A DNA stretch of 64,000 nt from Mesorhizobium sp. M1D.F.Ca.ET.043.01.1.1 (GTDB lineage: Bacteria; Pseudomonadota; Alphaproteobacteria; Rhizobiales; Rhizobiaceae), in assembly GCF_003952385.1 (NCBI RefSeq), contig NZ_CP034444.1, positions 3,844,001 to 3,908,000 on the forward strand, given 5' to 3'. Made by a program: the position numbers and the translations under genes. Each line of letters opens with the position of its first letter. Within the stretch, counting starts at the first letter, position 1. Shown here piece after piece: positions 17,918 through 28,557 of this stretch. The notes under the pieces are model-generated. The model did no database searches, was not told the origin of the DNA, and worked only from the letters and a program-made list of their open reading frames with translations.

Positions 17918-18136
17918 CCTGACCCTGCAAGATCTCCTCACCGACTATAAGGTGCGCCTCACGATCTGAGACGATGGGACAGGATGGCTAAGGAGGTGCG
18001 CCGTCTTGCATGCCCCGCCACCGAGGCGAACCCTCTTGGCTACGCGCGCCACAGCGACGCTCCATATCGTCAGGCCTGCGTCTCATGCTCAGATGAGCCG
18101 GTATTTGGCTCTCTCATCAGCAAACCGAGAGAGCCC

Positions 18137-18460
18137 ATGCCAAGACGGAAGCAAGCAAGACGAACGAGCGTCAGAGATATCCTGCGCCTGACCCATAAAC
18201 AGGGCAGTCCGGTGGGCCAGGTGGCAGAGCAACTGAGGTTCGGCAAGACTTCGGCTTCCACCTATCTGCGGGCGCTGGAGACGGGCTGTCGTGCAGGCCC
18301 TGCATGCGGCTTTGAGGACGATGCGATGTTGAAACACCGTCTGTTGCGCCGAATCGGCCGTCGGCCACACGTTGGGTCGTCATCAGGTTCTCGACAGCTT
18401 GCCGGTGTCAAATCCAAACCGTGGTCGGCGATCCCCACCAGGGTGGGAAGGCAGCGCTGA
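18137..18460 (+). mobile_element. IS21-family IstA transposase remnant (N terminus)
   Basis: The ORF from the ATG at 18137 reads MPRRKQARRTSVRDILRLTH, then QVAEQLRFGKTSASTYLRALE, the helix-turn-helix start of IS21 IstA proteins. It loses similarity after about 60 residues; no catalytic domain follows. The 220 bases before it also appear to be non-coding IS end sequence. Confidence 0.7.
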
Positions 18461-18540
18461 TATAGCCGAACGTCGATCAAGTCACGATCAACTATTGCCT
18501 CATGTCACATGCCCTGCGGGACTGAAAAACGGAGAAGAAC

Positions 18541-19656
18541 ATGTGCGATGCAAAACTGAAGACCGTGCTTTCGCTTTTTTCGCCGGTGGCCAGCAAATTA
18601 GATGCTCTCTCGTCCAACGGACCAGCGACGGATGCAAATTGCGTTAAGCTAAATACGAACGAGAACCCGTTTCCGTTGCCGAAGAGCGTAATGCAAAGTG
18701 CAATTGCTGCGATCGAACACCAGTATCTTTATCCGGAAGACGACAATCTCAGCTTAAGGGCAGCTGCCTCCGATGCTTACGGATTTTCCAAAGATCAGGT
18801 GATTGCCGGCAACGGTTCGTCGGAGCTGCTCGGACTCATCTACAGAGCTTTCCTCGCCCCAGGAGATAGAGTGGCGATGCTGTCGCCCGGATTTTCGTTC
18901 AACCGTAAACTTGCCATGTTGCAGGGTGCCGAGTTTCTCGAAATCGCATCGAGCGAAGCTCATCCCCTGCCGATAGAAAAACTGCTGTCCGGCCCCGCAA
19001 AAGACGCGAAGTTCATTCTGTTGGCTAATCCGAACAATCCGACCGGAACATTCGTGCCGGTGGCCGAAATCGAACGCCTTGTGGAGCAAGCAGATCGCTT
19101 GGTCGTCTTGGATGAGGCCTACGTTGACTTCGCACCCGACAATGCCCTGCGCCTCGTCAATAGACATCCGAATCTTTTGATCTTGAGGACTTTTTCAAAG
19201 AGCTATGCTGCTGCTGGCGTGCGAGTCGGCTTCGGTTTCGGTCACCCAGAAATCATTGGCAGGCTGCGCAACATCCAGAATGTCTTCAACATGAACGTGA
19301 TCGGGCAGGCGGTCGGGAAAAGCATTCTTGCGCATCGCCACGCCTACGAAGAGAACCACAGGCACATCAAGCATGAACGACAGCGAGTGACCCTGGCGCT
19401 GTTGCAACTTGGCTTTTCCGTAACACCCTCCCACGCAAACTTTTTGCTGGCCCGTGTGCCGGCGGGACAGGAGGGCTCATGCTGGCAAGCCGCGTTGAAA
19501 GAGCAGGCGATCCTCATCGCCAGCTTTCCTGACGTAGATTTGAAGAACTGTATTCGCGTCAGCATTGGCACCACAGAGCAGATGGACAAATTCCTTGCTG
19601 CCGCCAAACGCGTCTGTATGAGCTTTAAGAAGAATCGCGGTGTGCACAAGCATTAA
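18541..19656 (+). CDS. Histidinol-phosphate-type (class II) aminotransferase
   Basis: A 371-residue PLP enzyme of the HisC family: VKLNTNENPFPLPKSV (residues 35-50), AGNGSSELL, ANPNNPTGTF, VVLDEAYVDF and the cofactor lysine in LRTFSKSYAAAGVRVGFG (about 222). The ATG follows GGAGAAG. Outside any his operon, HisC homologues often act on other amino acids in secondary metabolism. It is followed after 94 A/T-rich bases by a luciferase-like monooxygenase, so the two may form a small biosynthetic unit (inference). Substrate unknown. Confidence 0.87.
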   Translation: MCDAKLKTVLSLFSPVASKLDALSSNGPATDANCVKLNTNENPFPLPKSVMQSAIAAIEHQYLYPEDDNLSLRAAASDAYGFSKDQVIAGNGSSELLGLIYRAFLAPGDRVAMLSPGFSFNRKLAMLQGAEFLEIASSEAHPLPIEKLLSGPAKDAKFILLANPNNPTGTFVPVAEIERLVEQADRLVVLDEAYVDFAPDNALRLVNRHPNLLILRTFSKSYAAAGVRVGFGFGHPEIIGRLRNIQNVFNMNVIGQAVGKSILAHRHAYEENHRHIKHERQRVTLALLQLGFSVTPSHANFLLARVPAGQEGSCWQAALKEQAILIASFPDVDLKNCIRVSIGTTEQMDKFLAAAKRVCMSFKKNRGVHKH

Positions 19657-19750
19657 GTCAATTCACATTAAGCGCCAAGTAATAGGTGCTGATATGTCGC
19701 CAGCTATGATGATTAGCGAATAAATAATAGGTAATTTGGAGAACAATTAA

Positions 19751-20785
19751 TTGAAGAAAATTTCCGCTTCGGGCCTGACCTTCGGCATCTTCGATCATCT
19801 GGACGAAAACGGCGATGACATCGCACAACAATATGCAGATCGGCTGAGCCTAGCAGAAGCGTGCGATGGCTATGGCTTTTATGCGTATCATCTCGCCGAG
19901 CACCACTGTACGCCGCATGGCAGAGGTCCATCACCGAATTTGTTCTTAGCGAGCGTCGCCCAGCGAACCCGCAGTCTTCGTGTTGGTCCCATGGTAATGC
20001 TACTTGCGCTCTATCATCCGCTGCGTGCCTTCGAGGAGATCTGCATGCTTGATCAGTTGAGCGGCGGCAGGCTTGAACTCGGCATAGGGCGCGGCTCTGC
20101 TCCCACTGAATTGGGATACTTCGGGGTTGCTGTAGAAGCAGCACCAGAACAGTATGCGGAGGCCAGTGAGATTCTCATCAATGCGATGAAAGGCGGGACG
20201 CTTTCTTATCAGGGCCGCCACTTTGAGTTGAAAGATGTTCCGCTGACGTTGAGACCTCACCAATATCCCCATCCGCCGACATGGATCGCCACCAATCGAC
20301 CCGAGCCGGCTAGCTGGGCCGCTGCGAATGGGGCAAACATCGCCTGCGTCGGACCTTCCACTTCTGTTCGCAGCGTTACCGACGCGTTCCGCGCCGCCCG
20401 AATTCACGATGCTGACATTGGCCAGCAAGCGCCATTTCTTGGATTGCTCCGAATGGTGGTGATAGGGCGTTCTGAAACAGATGCGTATTTGCTCGCAGCA
20501 CCTGCCTATGAACGATGGCTCAATAGCTTCAAATTTCTATACGAACTAAATGCCATTTCCACTCCACCAAACTTGCCTTTGAACTTCGATGCAGCAATTG
20601 AAAGTGAATTGTGCGTCGTGGGAACGGCAGATTCTGTCCGAAAAGCTCTCCTTGATCAGCTGGAAGAGGCAGGTGCTAATTATCTTCTGTGTCAACTGGC
20701 ATTTGGGGATTTGCCGCTGGATGCCTCACTATACACCGCATCGGCCATTCGATCCGAAATCATGGCTCGAGTTGCCGCATCGTGA
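19751..20785 (+). CDS. Luciferase-like flavin-dependent monooxygenase
   Basis: A 344-residue LLM-class protein starting with TTG at 19751 (MKKISASGLTFGIFDHLDEN), preceded by GGAGA. Family segments are YAYHLAEHHCTPHGRGPSPN, RLELGIGRGSAPTELGYFG and HPPTWIATNRPEPASW. It probably uses FMNH2 and oxygen on an unknown small molecule. It pairs with the upstream aminotransferase; the spacer and flanks are more A/T-rich than neighbouring nif DNA, which hints at separate acquisition. A strong hairpin follows 17 bases after the stop. Confidence 0.87.
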   Translation: MKKISASGLTFGIFDHLDENGDDIAQQYADRLSLAEACDGYGFYAYHLAEHHCTPHGRGPSPNLFLASVAQRTRSLRVGPMVMLLALYHPLRAFEEICMLDQLSGGRLELGIGRGSAPTELGYFGVAVEAAPEQYAEASEILINAMKGGTLSYQGRHFELKDVPLTLRPHQYPHPPTWIATNRPEPASWAAANGANIACVGPSTSVRSVTDAFRAARIHDADIGQQAPFLGLLRMVVIGRSETDAYLLAAPAYERWLNSFKFLYELNAISTPPNLPLNFDAAIESELCVVGTADSVRKALLDQLEEAGANYLLCQLAFGDLPLDASLYTASAIRSEIMARVAAS

Positions 20786-20801
20786 ATCCGTCGTGTGATT
20801 G

Positions 20802-20827
20802 GAGGAGCAGCGGCAGCGCTGCTCCTC
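20802..20827 (+). terminator. Strong hairpin after the luciferase-like gene
   Basis: GAGGAGCAGC and GCTGCTCCTC form a perfect 10-bp stem with a 6-base loop, 17 bases after the stop codon. Only a weak T run follows, so it may be a terminator or an mRNA-stabilising structure. Confidence 0.6.
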
Positions 20828-21029
20828 ATTGCGAAACGGTTGTGGGGGCCGGACTCCTGTCAGGTGTAAACCATTGGAGCACGTCCTATCTGATCCAGGT
20901 CATATCCTGCGGCTTTGAAGTAGTTGGCACATTCGGCTGGGGTGAAGAGGTCGACGACCGCGCCGAGGCCTTGCCCCTCTGATCTAATCCGGTTTGAAGT
21001 TCGTTCTGGCCCATCCAGAGGATCAGGAC

Positions 21030-21296
21030 ATGAAACGCAGCCGCTTCTCTGAAGAGCAGATCATCGGAATTTTGAAGAAACACGAGGCCGGGGTATCGGT
21101 TGGCGATCTGTGCCGCAAGCACGGGGTCAGCGACGCCTCGATCTACAATTGGAAGGCCCGCTTCGGCGGGATGGATGTCACCGAGGCTCGGCGACCTGAA
21201 GGGCTGGAGGACGAGAACACGCGCCTGAAGCGGCTTCTGGCCGACGCCATGCTCGACAATGCCGCGTTGAAGGACCTTGTGGGAAAGAAATGGTGA
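21030..21296 (+). CDS. IS3-family transposase OrfA
   Basis: An 88-residue protein starting MKRSRFSEEQIIGILKKHEA, with the HTH segment VGDLCRKHGVSDASIYNWKA and a leucine-zipper-like tail ENTRLKRLLADAMLDNAALK. Typical OrfA of the IS407-type IS3 group. It overlaps OrfB by 7 bases, as expected for programmed frameshifting. Confidence 0.9.
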   Translation: MKRSRFSEEQIIGILKKHEAGVSVGDLCRKHGVSDASIYNWKARFGGMDVTEARRPEGLEDENTRLKRLLADAMLDNAALKDLVGKKW

Positions 21297-22236
21297 CGCC
21301 CGCCGCCAAGCGGAAAGCTGTCGCTCGCCTGAAGGAAGGCTTCGGGATGAGCAAACGGCGGGCGTGTAAAGCCATCGGCTGTTGCCGCATGACGGTTCGC
21401 TACCAGACCAGCAGGCCGGACGACCGGGAGGTTCGCGAGCGGATGAAGGCGATCGCGCAGGAGCGTCGCCGGTTCGGCTACCGGCGTCTTCTCGTGATGC
21501 TGAGGCGGGAGGGCCTGGTCGTGAACCACAAGAAGCTGTTCCGGCTCTATCGGGAGGAGAAGCTCGCCGTTCGCCGCCGTGGCGGCCGCAAGCGGGCGAT
21601 CGGGACCAGGGCGCCAATGCTGGTGCCGCTGAGGCCCGACGAGTGCTGGTCGCTCGACTTCGTATCGGACCAGCTCACCGACGGGCGCCGCTTCCGCATC
21701 CTGGCCGTCGTCGACGACTGCACGAGACAGTGCCTGGCACTCATCGTTGATACGTCTCTCTCGGGCATGCGGGTTGCCCGCGAATTGGACCGGCTCATCA
21801 CTAGCGCGGCCGGCCCAGGATGATCGTCAGCGACAATGGCAGCGAGTTCACCTCGAACGCCATCCTCTCCTGGGCGGATCAGAACCGCGTCGAATGGCAT
21901 TACATTGCGCCCGGCAAGCCGATGCAGAATGGCTTCATCGAGAGCTTCAACGGCCGACTGCGCGATGAACTGCTCAACGAGACGCTGTTCACCTCGCTGG
22001 CTCAGGCGCGCGTAGCCATCGCCCTGTGGCACGCCGACTACAACACCGCGCGGCCGCACTCCCAAATCGCCTGGCAGACCCCGGCCAAGTTCGCCAGCAC
22101 CTTCAATCCGCGACGGTCGCTCGCGCTGCGCTATGCCAAAGGCTCCGCGCCAGCGCCCGTCGCTTCACCCGCCCAGCAGGGCACAACCCACGCCGGAAAC
22201 GAACTCAAAACTGCTGGGGCAACGTCAGTCCCATAG
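21290..22236 (+). pseudogene. IS3-family transposase OrfB, frameshifted
   Basis: The first frame (21290-21823) carries the HTH_21 and first catalytic Asp region WSLDFVSDQL; the second (from about 21800 to 22236) carries [18 protein letters not shown] and [18 protein letters not shown] with the other DDE residues. The join LIT|RGRPRM lacks one base near 21800, so the enzyme is broken unless it is a sequencing error. Confidence 0.85.
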
Positions 22237-22237
22237 A

Positions 22238-22345
22238 GCCTTGATGGTCGGCCTTTGCTCGCAGCAGCGCCTTAGGTTGGGCGAAGGCGTTCTCAATCGG
22301 ATTGAAGTCGGGACTGTAGGGCGGCAGGTAGAGCAGGCTCGCCTG
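22238..22345 (-). mobile_element. IS630-family transposase remnant (C-terminal fragment)
   Basis: Read leftward this encodes LLYLPPYSPDFNPIENAFAQ followed by PKALLRAKADHQ, the highly conserved DDE end of IS630/Tc1-type transposases. Only about 35 residues remain, abutting the IS3 element. Confidence 0.75.
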
Positions 22346-22856
22346 CGGCCTCAATCGCGCCGCGCAGGGTTCTCCAGGCGGATGTCGCCAATGTCAAATT
22401 TGCTGGCATCCATGTCGCCCTCGCTTTCTGGTTCGAGATCGGAAAATCGCCGAATAATCAGCACATCAACCTGCGCCTGAAGGAGCTCACTGCCACTTTC
22501 GGCTGGCGGGGTGTGCCGCCCCACAATTAGAATGTCAATTGTCGTGCCAACCGCACAAGCGAAGGCCAGAAAGCCAACATGTGTTCTGCGGCTTAATTAA
22601 GAGTCAGCCGATGTCGGCCGAACATCACCTTGTCTCGAAGTCGACGATCCGACAGCAGATTGCGAAAGTTGGCGCGATGCGAAACAAACTGCTGAAGCGC
22701 TCAACTTTTATTGATCACGCGTGTTGGACGCGACGCACTCCCGTTCCAATCGGGCTGAGCGCAAATTCTCCCGGTTCACAAAACTGAGTCGCTGGAGTAG
22801 TGGGGGCGCAGAGAAATCTCCGGTCGCAGCCTTACCCGGTCAAAACAAGGATACCA
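22346..22856. other. No recognisable gene upstream of queC
   Basis: About 500 bases with short frames only. I found no exact TGT-N10-ACA plus GG-N10-GC pair, so I cannot say how queCDE is transcribed. Confidence 0.4.
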
Positions 22857-23558
22857 ATGATGAAGACTCTCGCCGTCTGCTCTGGCGGATTGGACTCCGT
22901 TTCCCTTGCTCACATGGTGGCAGCGGAGCACGAACTCACCGGCCTTCTATCTTTCGACTATGGCCAACGGCACAGGAAGGAATTGGGCTTCGCCGCTCTT
23001 TGCGCGCAGCGACTGAAGGTCCCGCACCAGATCATCGACATCGGCGAAATTGGCCGTGGCCTTTCCGGCTCAGCGCTGACTAGCAGTATCGACGTGCCGG
23101 ACGGCCACTACGCCGAAGACACGATGAAGATTACGGTGGTGCCGAACCGCAATGCCATCATGTTGGCAATCGCCTTCGGTCTCGCCGCCGCCCACAGCGC
23201 CGAAGCGGTGGCGGCGGCCGTGCATGGTGGGGACCATTTCATCTATCCCGATTGCCGTCCGGCCTTCATTGAAGCTTTCCAGACAATGCAAGACCGCGCG
23301 CTCGACGGCTATGCGCAGATACGCCTCTATGCACCGTATGTGAATCTCGGAAAAGCTGACATTGTTGCGGATGGCGCAAGATACGGCACCCCGTTTGCTG
23401 AGACCTGGTCCTGTTACAAGGGCGGCGTGCGTCACTGCGGACGATGCGGGACCTGCGTCGAGCGGCGCGAAGCGTTCCATCTCGCCGGGCACGCTGATCC
23501 CACCGACTACGAGGACGCCGATTTCTGGCTTGAGGCGCTGCGCAGGAGGCGCGCGTAA
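22857..23558 (+). CDS. queC: QueC, 7-cyano-7-deazaguanine (preQ0) synthase
   Basis: A 233-residue ATP-dependent amidoligase/nitrile synthase. The ATP-pyrophosphatase loop CSGGLDSVSLAH is at residues 8-19; the zinc cysteines are in WSCYKGGVRHCGRCGTCVER near the C terminus. It converts 7-carboxy-7-deazaguanine to preQ0. Start chosen at ATG 22857 (a second ATG follows immediately); the longer in-frame extension lacks family similarity. queD starts one base inside its stop, so the three que genes are tightly coupled. Confidence 0.94.
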   Translation: MMKTLAVCSGGLDSVSLAHMVAAEHELTGLLSFDYGQRHRKELGFAALCAQRLKVPHQIIDIGEIGRGLSGSALTSSIDVPDGHYAEDTMKITVVPNRNAIMLAIAFGLAAAHSAEAVAAAVHGGDHFIYPDCRPAFIEAFQTMQDRALDGYAQIRLYAPYVNLGKADIVADGARYGTPFAETWSCYKGGVRHCGRCGTCVERREAFHLAGHADPTDYEDADFWLEALRRRRA

Positions 23559-23914
23559 TGTTCCACATCACCAAGGAATTCCACTTCTCGGCCTCGCATC
23601 AGCTCACCTCCTTGCCTCCCAACCATCAATGCGCGCGCCTGCACGGGCATAACTATGTCGTCGTAGTGGAGCTGTCGGCCAAGGAACTGGACGCCCACGG
23701 CTTCGTGCGCGACTATCACGATCTGGCGCCGCTCAAACGCTACATTGACGAGAGCTTCGACCATCGGCACCTCAACGACGTGCTGGGACATGAGAAGGTC
23801 ACGGCGGAATGCCTGGCCAGACATTTCTATGAATGGTGCAAGGCACGTCTGCCGCAGACCGCGGCCGTGCGCGTTAGCGAAACACCGAAAACTTGGGCGG
23901 AATACCGTCCGTGA
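23558..23914 (+). CDS. queD: QueD, 6-carboxytetrahydropterin synthase
   Basis: A 118-residue PTPS-fold enzyme. The zinc-binding histidines are visible in FHFSASHQL and RLHGHNYVV, with the DHRHLND segment characteristic of QueD. It makes 6-carboxy-tetrahydropterin from dihydroneopterin triphosphate, the step before QueE. It overlaps queC by one base and queE by four. Confidence 0.94.
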   Translation: MFHITKEFHFSASHQLTSLPPNHQCARLHGHNYVVVVELSAKELDAHGFVRDYHDLAPLKRYIDESFDHRHLNDVLGHEKVTAECLARHFYEWCKARLPQTAAVRVSETPKTWAEYRP

Positions 23915-24645
23915 CCGACATGCATCCCGCAATCCGTGTGAGCGAGATATTCGGGCCGACTATCCAGGGCGAGGGCGTGCTCATCGGCTTGCCGACGGTG
24001 TTCATCAGAACCGGCGGATGTGATTATCGCTGTTCATGGTGCGACAGCCTTCACGCGGTGGACAATCAGTATCGCCATGAATGGCTACCGATGCCGATCG
24101 ATGCCGTGTGGCAAACCGTCCATGCGCTTTCCGGCGGCAGGCCGGTTATGGTCTCCTTGTCAGGCGGCAACCCGGCCATTCAGCCGTTCGGTCCCCTCAT
24201 AGAACGCGGCCATCGCGAGGGCTATCGTTTTGCACTGGAAACGCAGGGTTCCGTGGTGAGGGAGTGGTTTGCGGATCTTGACGTGCTGACCCTTAGCCCA
24301 AAGCCGCCGTCCAGCGAGATGACCACCCGTTGGGCTGCGTTTGATGCATGCCTCGAAGCGGCGCAAGAGAAGCCGCAAATCGTGCTCAAGCTCGTCGTTT
24401 TCGACGAGAGTGACTATGCCTACGCCAAAGAAGTCGCGGCGAGATATCCGCACCTTCCGATCTATCTGCAACCCGGCAATCACACGCCGCCGCGCCCTGG
24501 CAGTGAAGACGCCTCTGTCGACTTGGACGGAATAATGATGCGAATGGAATGGCTTGTCGAAAGGGTGACTAGCGACAGGTGGTTCGAAGCCCGCGTGTTG
24601 CCGCAGCTGCACGTTCTGCTTTGGGGTAACAAGAGGGCGGTCTAG
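23911..24645 (+). CDS. queE: QueE, 7-carboxy-7-deazaguanine synthase (radical SAM)
   Basis: Starting at GTG 23911 (GTGA overlap with the queD stop; ATG 23920 is an alternative), the protein is 244 residues. It has [10 protein letters not shown] and the radical-SAM cluster motif CDYRCSWC (Cx3Cx2C). It forms the 7-deazaguanine core. Its 3' end is repeated as a fragment at 26311-26510. No folE or queF is in the window, so preQ0 made here must draw on or feed pathways elsewhere (tRNA queuosine, or possibly another 7-deazaguanine product). Confidence 0.93.
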   Translation: MTDMHPAIRVSEIFGPTIQGEGVLIGLPTVFIRTGGCDYRCSWCDSLHAVDNQYRHEWLPMPIDAVWQTVHALSGGRPVMVSLSGGNPAIQPFGPLIERGHREGYRFALETQGSVVREWFADLDVLTLSPKPPSSEMTTRWAAFDACLEAAQEKPQIVLKLVVFDESDYAYAKEVAARYPHLPIYLQPGNHTPPRPGSEDASVDLDGIMMRMEWLVERVTSDRWFEARVLPQLHVLLWGNKRAV

Positions 24646-25415
24646 TCTGCGGCTTGCGTCGCACCGGAAGGCCGGGCTCCAACGGCTTGGCAGGCTCTCT
24701 TCGCGTGCCGAGTACAGCCGAGCTTTGTTCGCGTCAGCGGTCTCGCGATTGTGCGGCTGGAAACCGCCCGGACACCCCGCTGCCGGCGTGTGTCACCTTG
24801 ACTCCGATGAGCTGTCGTCACGCAAAGTTGAAATCCGCAAGAACTGGCCTTCTCGCCCCACCTGCTCCGTCGCAAGCACGTCATCCCCTCATCCTTGTCC
24901 AGCTCTTATCGATGTATCTCATTGTCCGGCCTGACGCACGACTGTCAGCATGGGAATGCATCCATTGCGCAAATGCCTTCCATAAAGAAGATCGATTTCC
25001 TCACTGGCCCAACGTGAAATATAGCAACGTTTTCGTGGCGTGGGTCGGCTGCGTCGGGAGTAGCGATGAAAACGTATTAGGGTCGCCTGCGTCTCCTTGG
25101 GCAGCGAGTGTAAAGTATAGCGATGCGGCCTCCGGCGCGAACGGCAGCCGCGCAGTGATCACCTTCGCCTGTGCCTTTGCGGCGGGGGTCAAGCGCTGGT
25201 CTGCTCAAATTTTTTATCGTTTAGCTGGTTGAAACTGCTCCCGTTGCGGGCTGCAGAAGCCGGCCAGCCGAGAAACGGCAGCCGCACTTATGAAAGCACG
25301 CCAAGGCATGCGGGCATCTATCAGTTGCAAAGGACAATACTGGCCGCGCCGATTGGCCATCACGCGTCCATTAGGGCAGCCACCAACATCAGTTCGCAAG
25401 AGGAGCAAAAGTAAT
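24646..25415. other. Long non-coding stretch before the carbonic anhydrase gene
   Basis: About 770 bases with no supported gene. A TGT-N10-GCA near 24924 resembles half a NifA site, but no matching GG-N10-GC element was found. Confidence 0.4.
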
Positions 25416-26168
25416 ATGTATCGTCGTCACCTGATCAAAGGGTTGGTTGCGCTCGGCGCATGCCGGATTTGCGTTCAAGCCGCCCAAGCGACCAGTGCCC
25501 ATTGGGGGTACACCGGTCCGGTCGGACCGGAGCACTGGGCTGATCTGGATAAGGAAAATTTCGTATGCTCTGCCGGCACGCAGCAATCGCCGATCAATAT
25601 CAACAGCGCGGTCAAGGCGGATATCCCGCATATCGCCATCGGCTGGCACAAGGGCGGCGGCAATATGGTGAACAACGGCCACACCATTCAAATCAATATG
25701 CCACAAGGCAGCACGCTGACCCGCAGCGATCGTGTCTACGAACTGGTACAGTTCCATTTCCATGCGCCAAGCGAACATCACGTGGCGGGCAAGAGCTTCC
25801 CGATGGAGGTGCATTTCGTTCACAAGGACACGCAAAGTGGTACTCTGGGCGTGCTGGGCGTCTTTTTAACGCCCGGCGCGACAAATGCCAGCTTTGCTGC
25901 CCTTGCTGCGGCCTTTCCCGAACTGCCGAATGGGGAGGTGACGATCGACGAGGTGAATCCCAACTGGCTTCTGCCAGCCTCGCTTGGCTATTGGACTTAT
26001 GAGGGCTCACTGACGACGCCGCCGTGCACCGAAAACGTCGAGTGGATGGTGGCGATGGAACCGGTTGACGTTGATCCGGCAGACATCCAGCGATTTGCCT
26101 CCCTCTACCCGTCGAACGCGCGCCCTATTCATTCACCCAATCGACGCTTCATCCTGCGCCAGAGTTGA
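25416..26168 (+). CDS. Alpha-class carbonic anhydrase (exported)
   Basis: A 250-residue protein from ATG 25416 after an AGGAG site. It begins with a signal peptide (MYRRHLIKGLVALGACR...AQA, about 24 residues), placing it in the periplasm. The zinc ligands are seen in QFHFHAPSEH (two His) and EVHFVHK (third His), with SLTTPPC near the active site. It interconverts CO2 and bicarbonate. A symbiosis-island alpha-carbonic anhydrase has been described in Mesorhizobium loti; this appears to be that type. It lies between intact queE and a displaced copy of the queE 3' end. Confidence 0.94.
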   Translation: MYRRHLIKGLVALGACRICVQAAQATSAHWGYTGPVGPEHWADLDKENFVCSAGTQQSPININSAVKADIPHIAIGWHKGGGNMVNNGHTIQINMPQGSTLTRSDRVYELVQFHFHAPSEHHVAGKSFPMEVHFVHKDTQSGTLGVLGVFLTPGATNASFAALAAAFPELPNGEVTIDEVNPNWLLPASLGYWTYEGSLTTPPCTENVEWMVAMEPVDVDPADIQRFASLYPSNARPIHSPNRRFILRQS

Positions 26169-26310
26169 GCGCCGCCCCAGCGGTTCCGCACGGTCCAACA
26201 TTCTTGGCACAAGTTGGCGCGAAGCCTCCTCTTCCGGTCTGGCGGTCTGACGGCGCTCCCCAAGCTGGCTAGTCTAAATGATAGGGATTCGGTGCCGACA
26301 CCACTCGTCC

Positions 26311-26510
26311 CAAAGACGTCGCGGCGAGGTTTGTCTGCAACCCGGCAATCACACGCCGCCCCGCCGTGGTAATGAAGACGTCTCTGTCGAGTCCGACGGA
26401 ATATGATGCGCATGGAATCGCTGGTAGAAAAGGTGACCAGCGACAGGTGGTTCGAAGCCCGCGTCTTGCCGCAGCTGCACGTTCTACTCTGGGGTAACAA
26501 GAGGGTGGTG
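26311..26510 (+). pseudogene. Duplicated 3' fragment of queE
   Basis: CAACCCGGCAATCACACGCC and the following 150 bases, to GGGGTAACAAGAGGG, closely match the last 180 bases of queE (24462-24640). The upstream segment GTCGCGGCGAG also matches with a short internal deletion. Base changes and a lost base break the frame. Confidence 0.85.
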
Positions 26511-26811
26511 TATACCTTCTCCTAGCTTCGCCGCCAACTACTCGGTTTTCCGAATTGCTCTCTATATTCTTGAAGACGATGCGTTCGTTAAAGACATGTG
26601 CTGCGCACCTGGTGTAAAAGCTGCTCTCATCATGCAGAGGTCAAGCCAGTCGGGCTCATCCGAGGCTATGGCCGTGAGCACTGTTCAGTTCGGCAGAGAG
26701 GGCGCTTTTGTACACACTTTGCGATCGTGGCGGCCCCGTGGGCAGATCTGCAAGCTGCCGCGACACTAACCTCTCGAAGCCCGCCCGCCCGCCTGTTGAT
26801 GCGTGTCTCCC

Positions 26812-26961
26812 AGTAAGATTCCTGTCCAAGAACGTGATAATCTTCTTGCCAGTGTTGTAGCTGATGTTGCCCTTGATGCCGCAGCCTACCGCGGCGGGAC
26901 CAAACTCAATGGCAAGCAGGCCGGCTAGGATCGTGCAGCCAGTCGCGAGCCTCGCCCACAA
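26812..26961 (-). pseudogene. Possible remnant of a small exported 'sunset'-domain protein
   Basis: The reverse frame reads GLLAIEFGPAAVGCGIKGNI then SYNTGKKIITF, resembling the CxIKGNI-GEKIYHVPG motif of nuclease-linked sunset domains. Only about 40 residues match and the end is aberrant. Low confidence. Confidence 0.3.
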
Positions 26962-27367
26962 CGGGGTCTCACGCGCATGAGGGCGCCGACCATGGGTTCG
27001 GCGGTTCGTACGCGTATAACACGTATCTTTCTGAAAAAATCAATGCTCTCGGCTAAGCTACTGAATTATTTGGCTTCCATATAGCGCGTCGGCGGAACCA
27101 ACTTGTAGACGGGCTATGAAAGGTTAAGCGCGGATGTCTATCGGCCGCCGGCGTTCCCGCTCTGTAAGCCTGCCTGAACTACCCGCGCCGCGGTCAAGCC
27201 CCAGGCTCCTGCTCATCCAGCGACCGCCCGATCAATGGCAGGCTGGAAAGACAAGAGCCGATGTCTTCCGATGGTCTCGCCATCAGCTTTGGGCTAACTT
27301 CCCCATTCTCCCGCTTCGAGCTCGACACACGGCGGTTTGGATGGCGCACGACAATCTGTGTCGGCTT

Positions 27368-27383
27368 TGTCGTGTCCGTGACA
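27368..27383 (+). promoter_or_regulatory. NifA upstream activator site of nifH
   Basis: TGTCGTGTCCGTGACA is an exact TGT-N10-ACA site, about 90 bases upstream of the nifH -24/-12 element. Confidence 0.88.
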
Positions 27384-27473
27384 GACGCCTGAAAGGCCCG
27401 TTCGCGCGTTTTGCCGCCGTCTAAGCGGCTGGAATTTAATGACAAAGTTTTTTCTGGGATCGGCCGATCACGC

Positions 27474-27489
27474 TGGTACGCTTTTTGCG
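27474..27489 (+). promoter_or_regulatory. sigma54 (-24/-12) promoter of nifHDKENX
   Basis: TGGTACGCTTTTTGCG has GG-N10-GC spacing and a near-consensus -12 half. It lies about 88 bases before the nifH start. Confidence 0.88.
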
Positions 27490-27555
27490 ATGCTTGGTGT
27501 GAGGCGGCACGAGCTGCCTATCGGCACTTGTGTCGCGGGCAGTCGCGATGATTAG

Positions 27556-28470
<915 letters not shown>

Positions 28471-28557
28471 TGACATTAGCGCTGCCATGAATCGGCGCGC
28501 CTTGCAGAGAACGGCGCCTATTCTTTGAGGCGTCACCCAACCTTGAAAGGGGGACTC

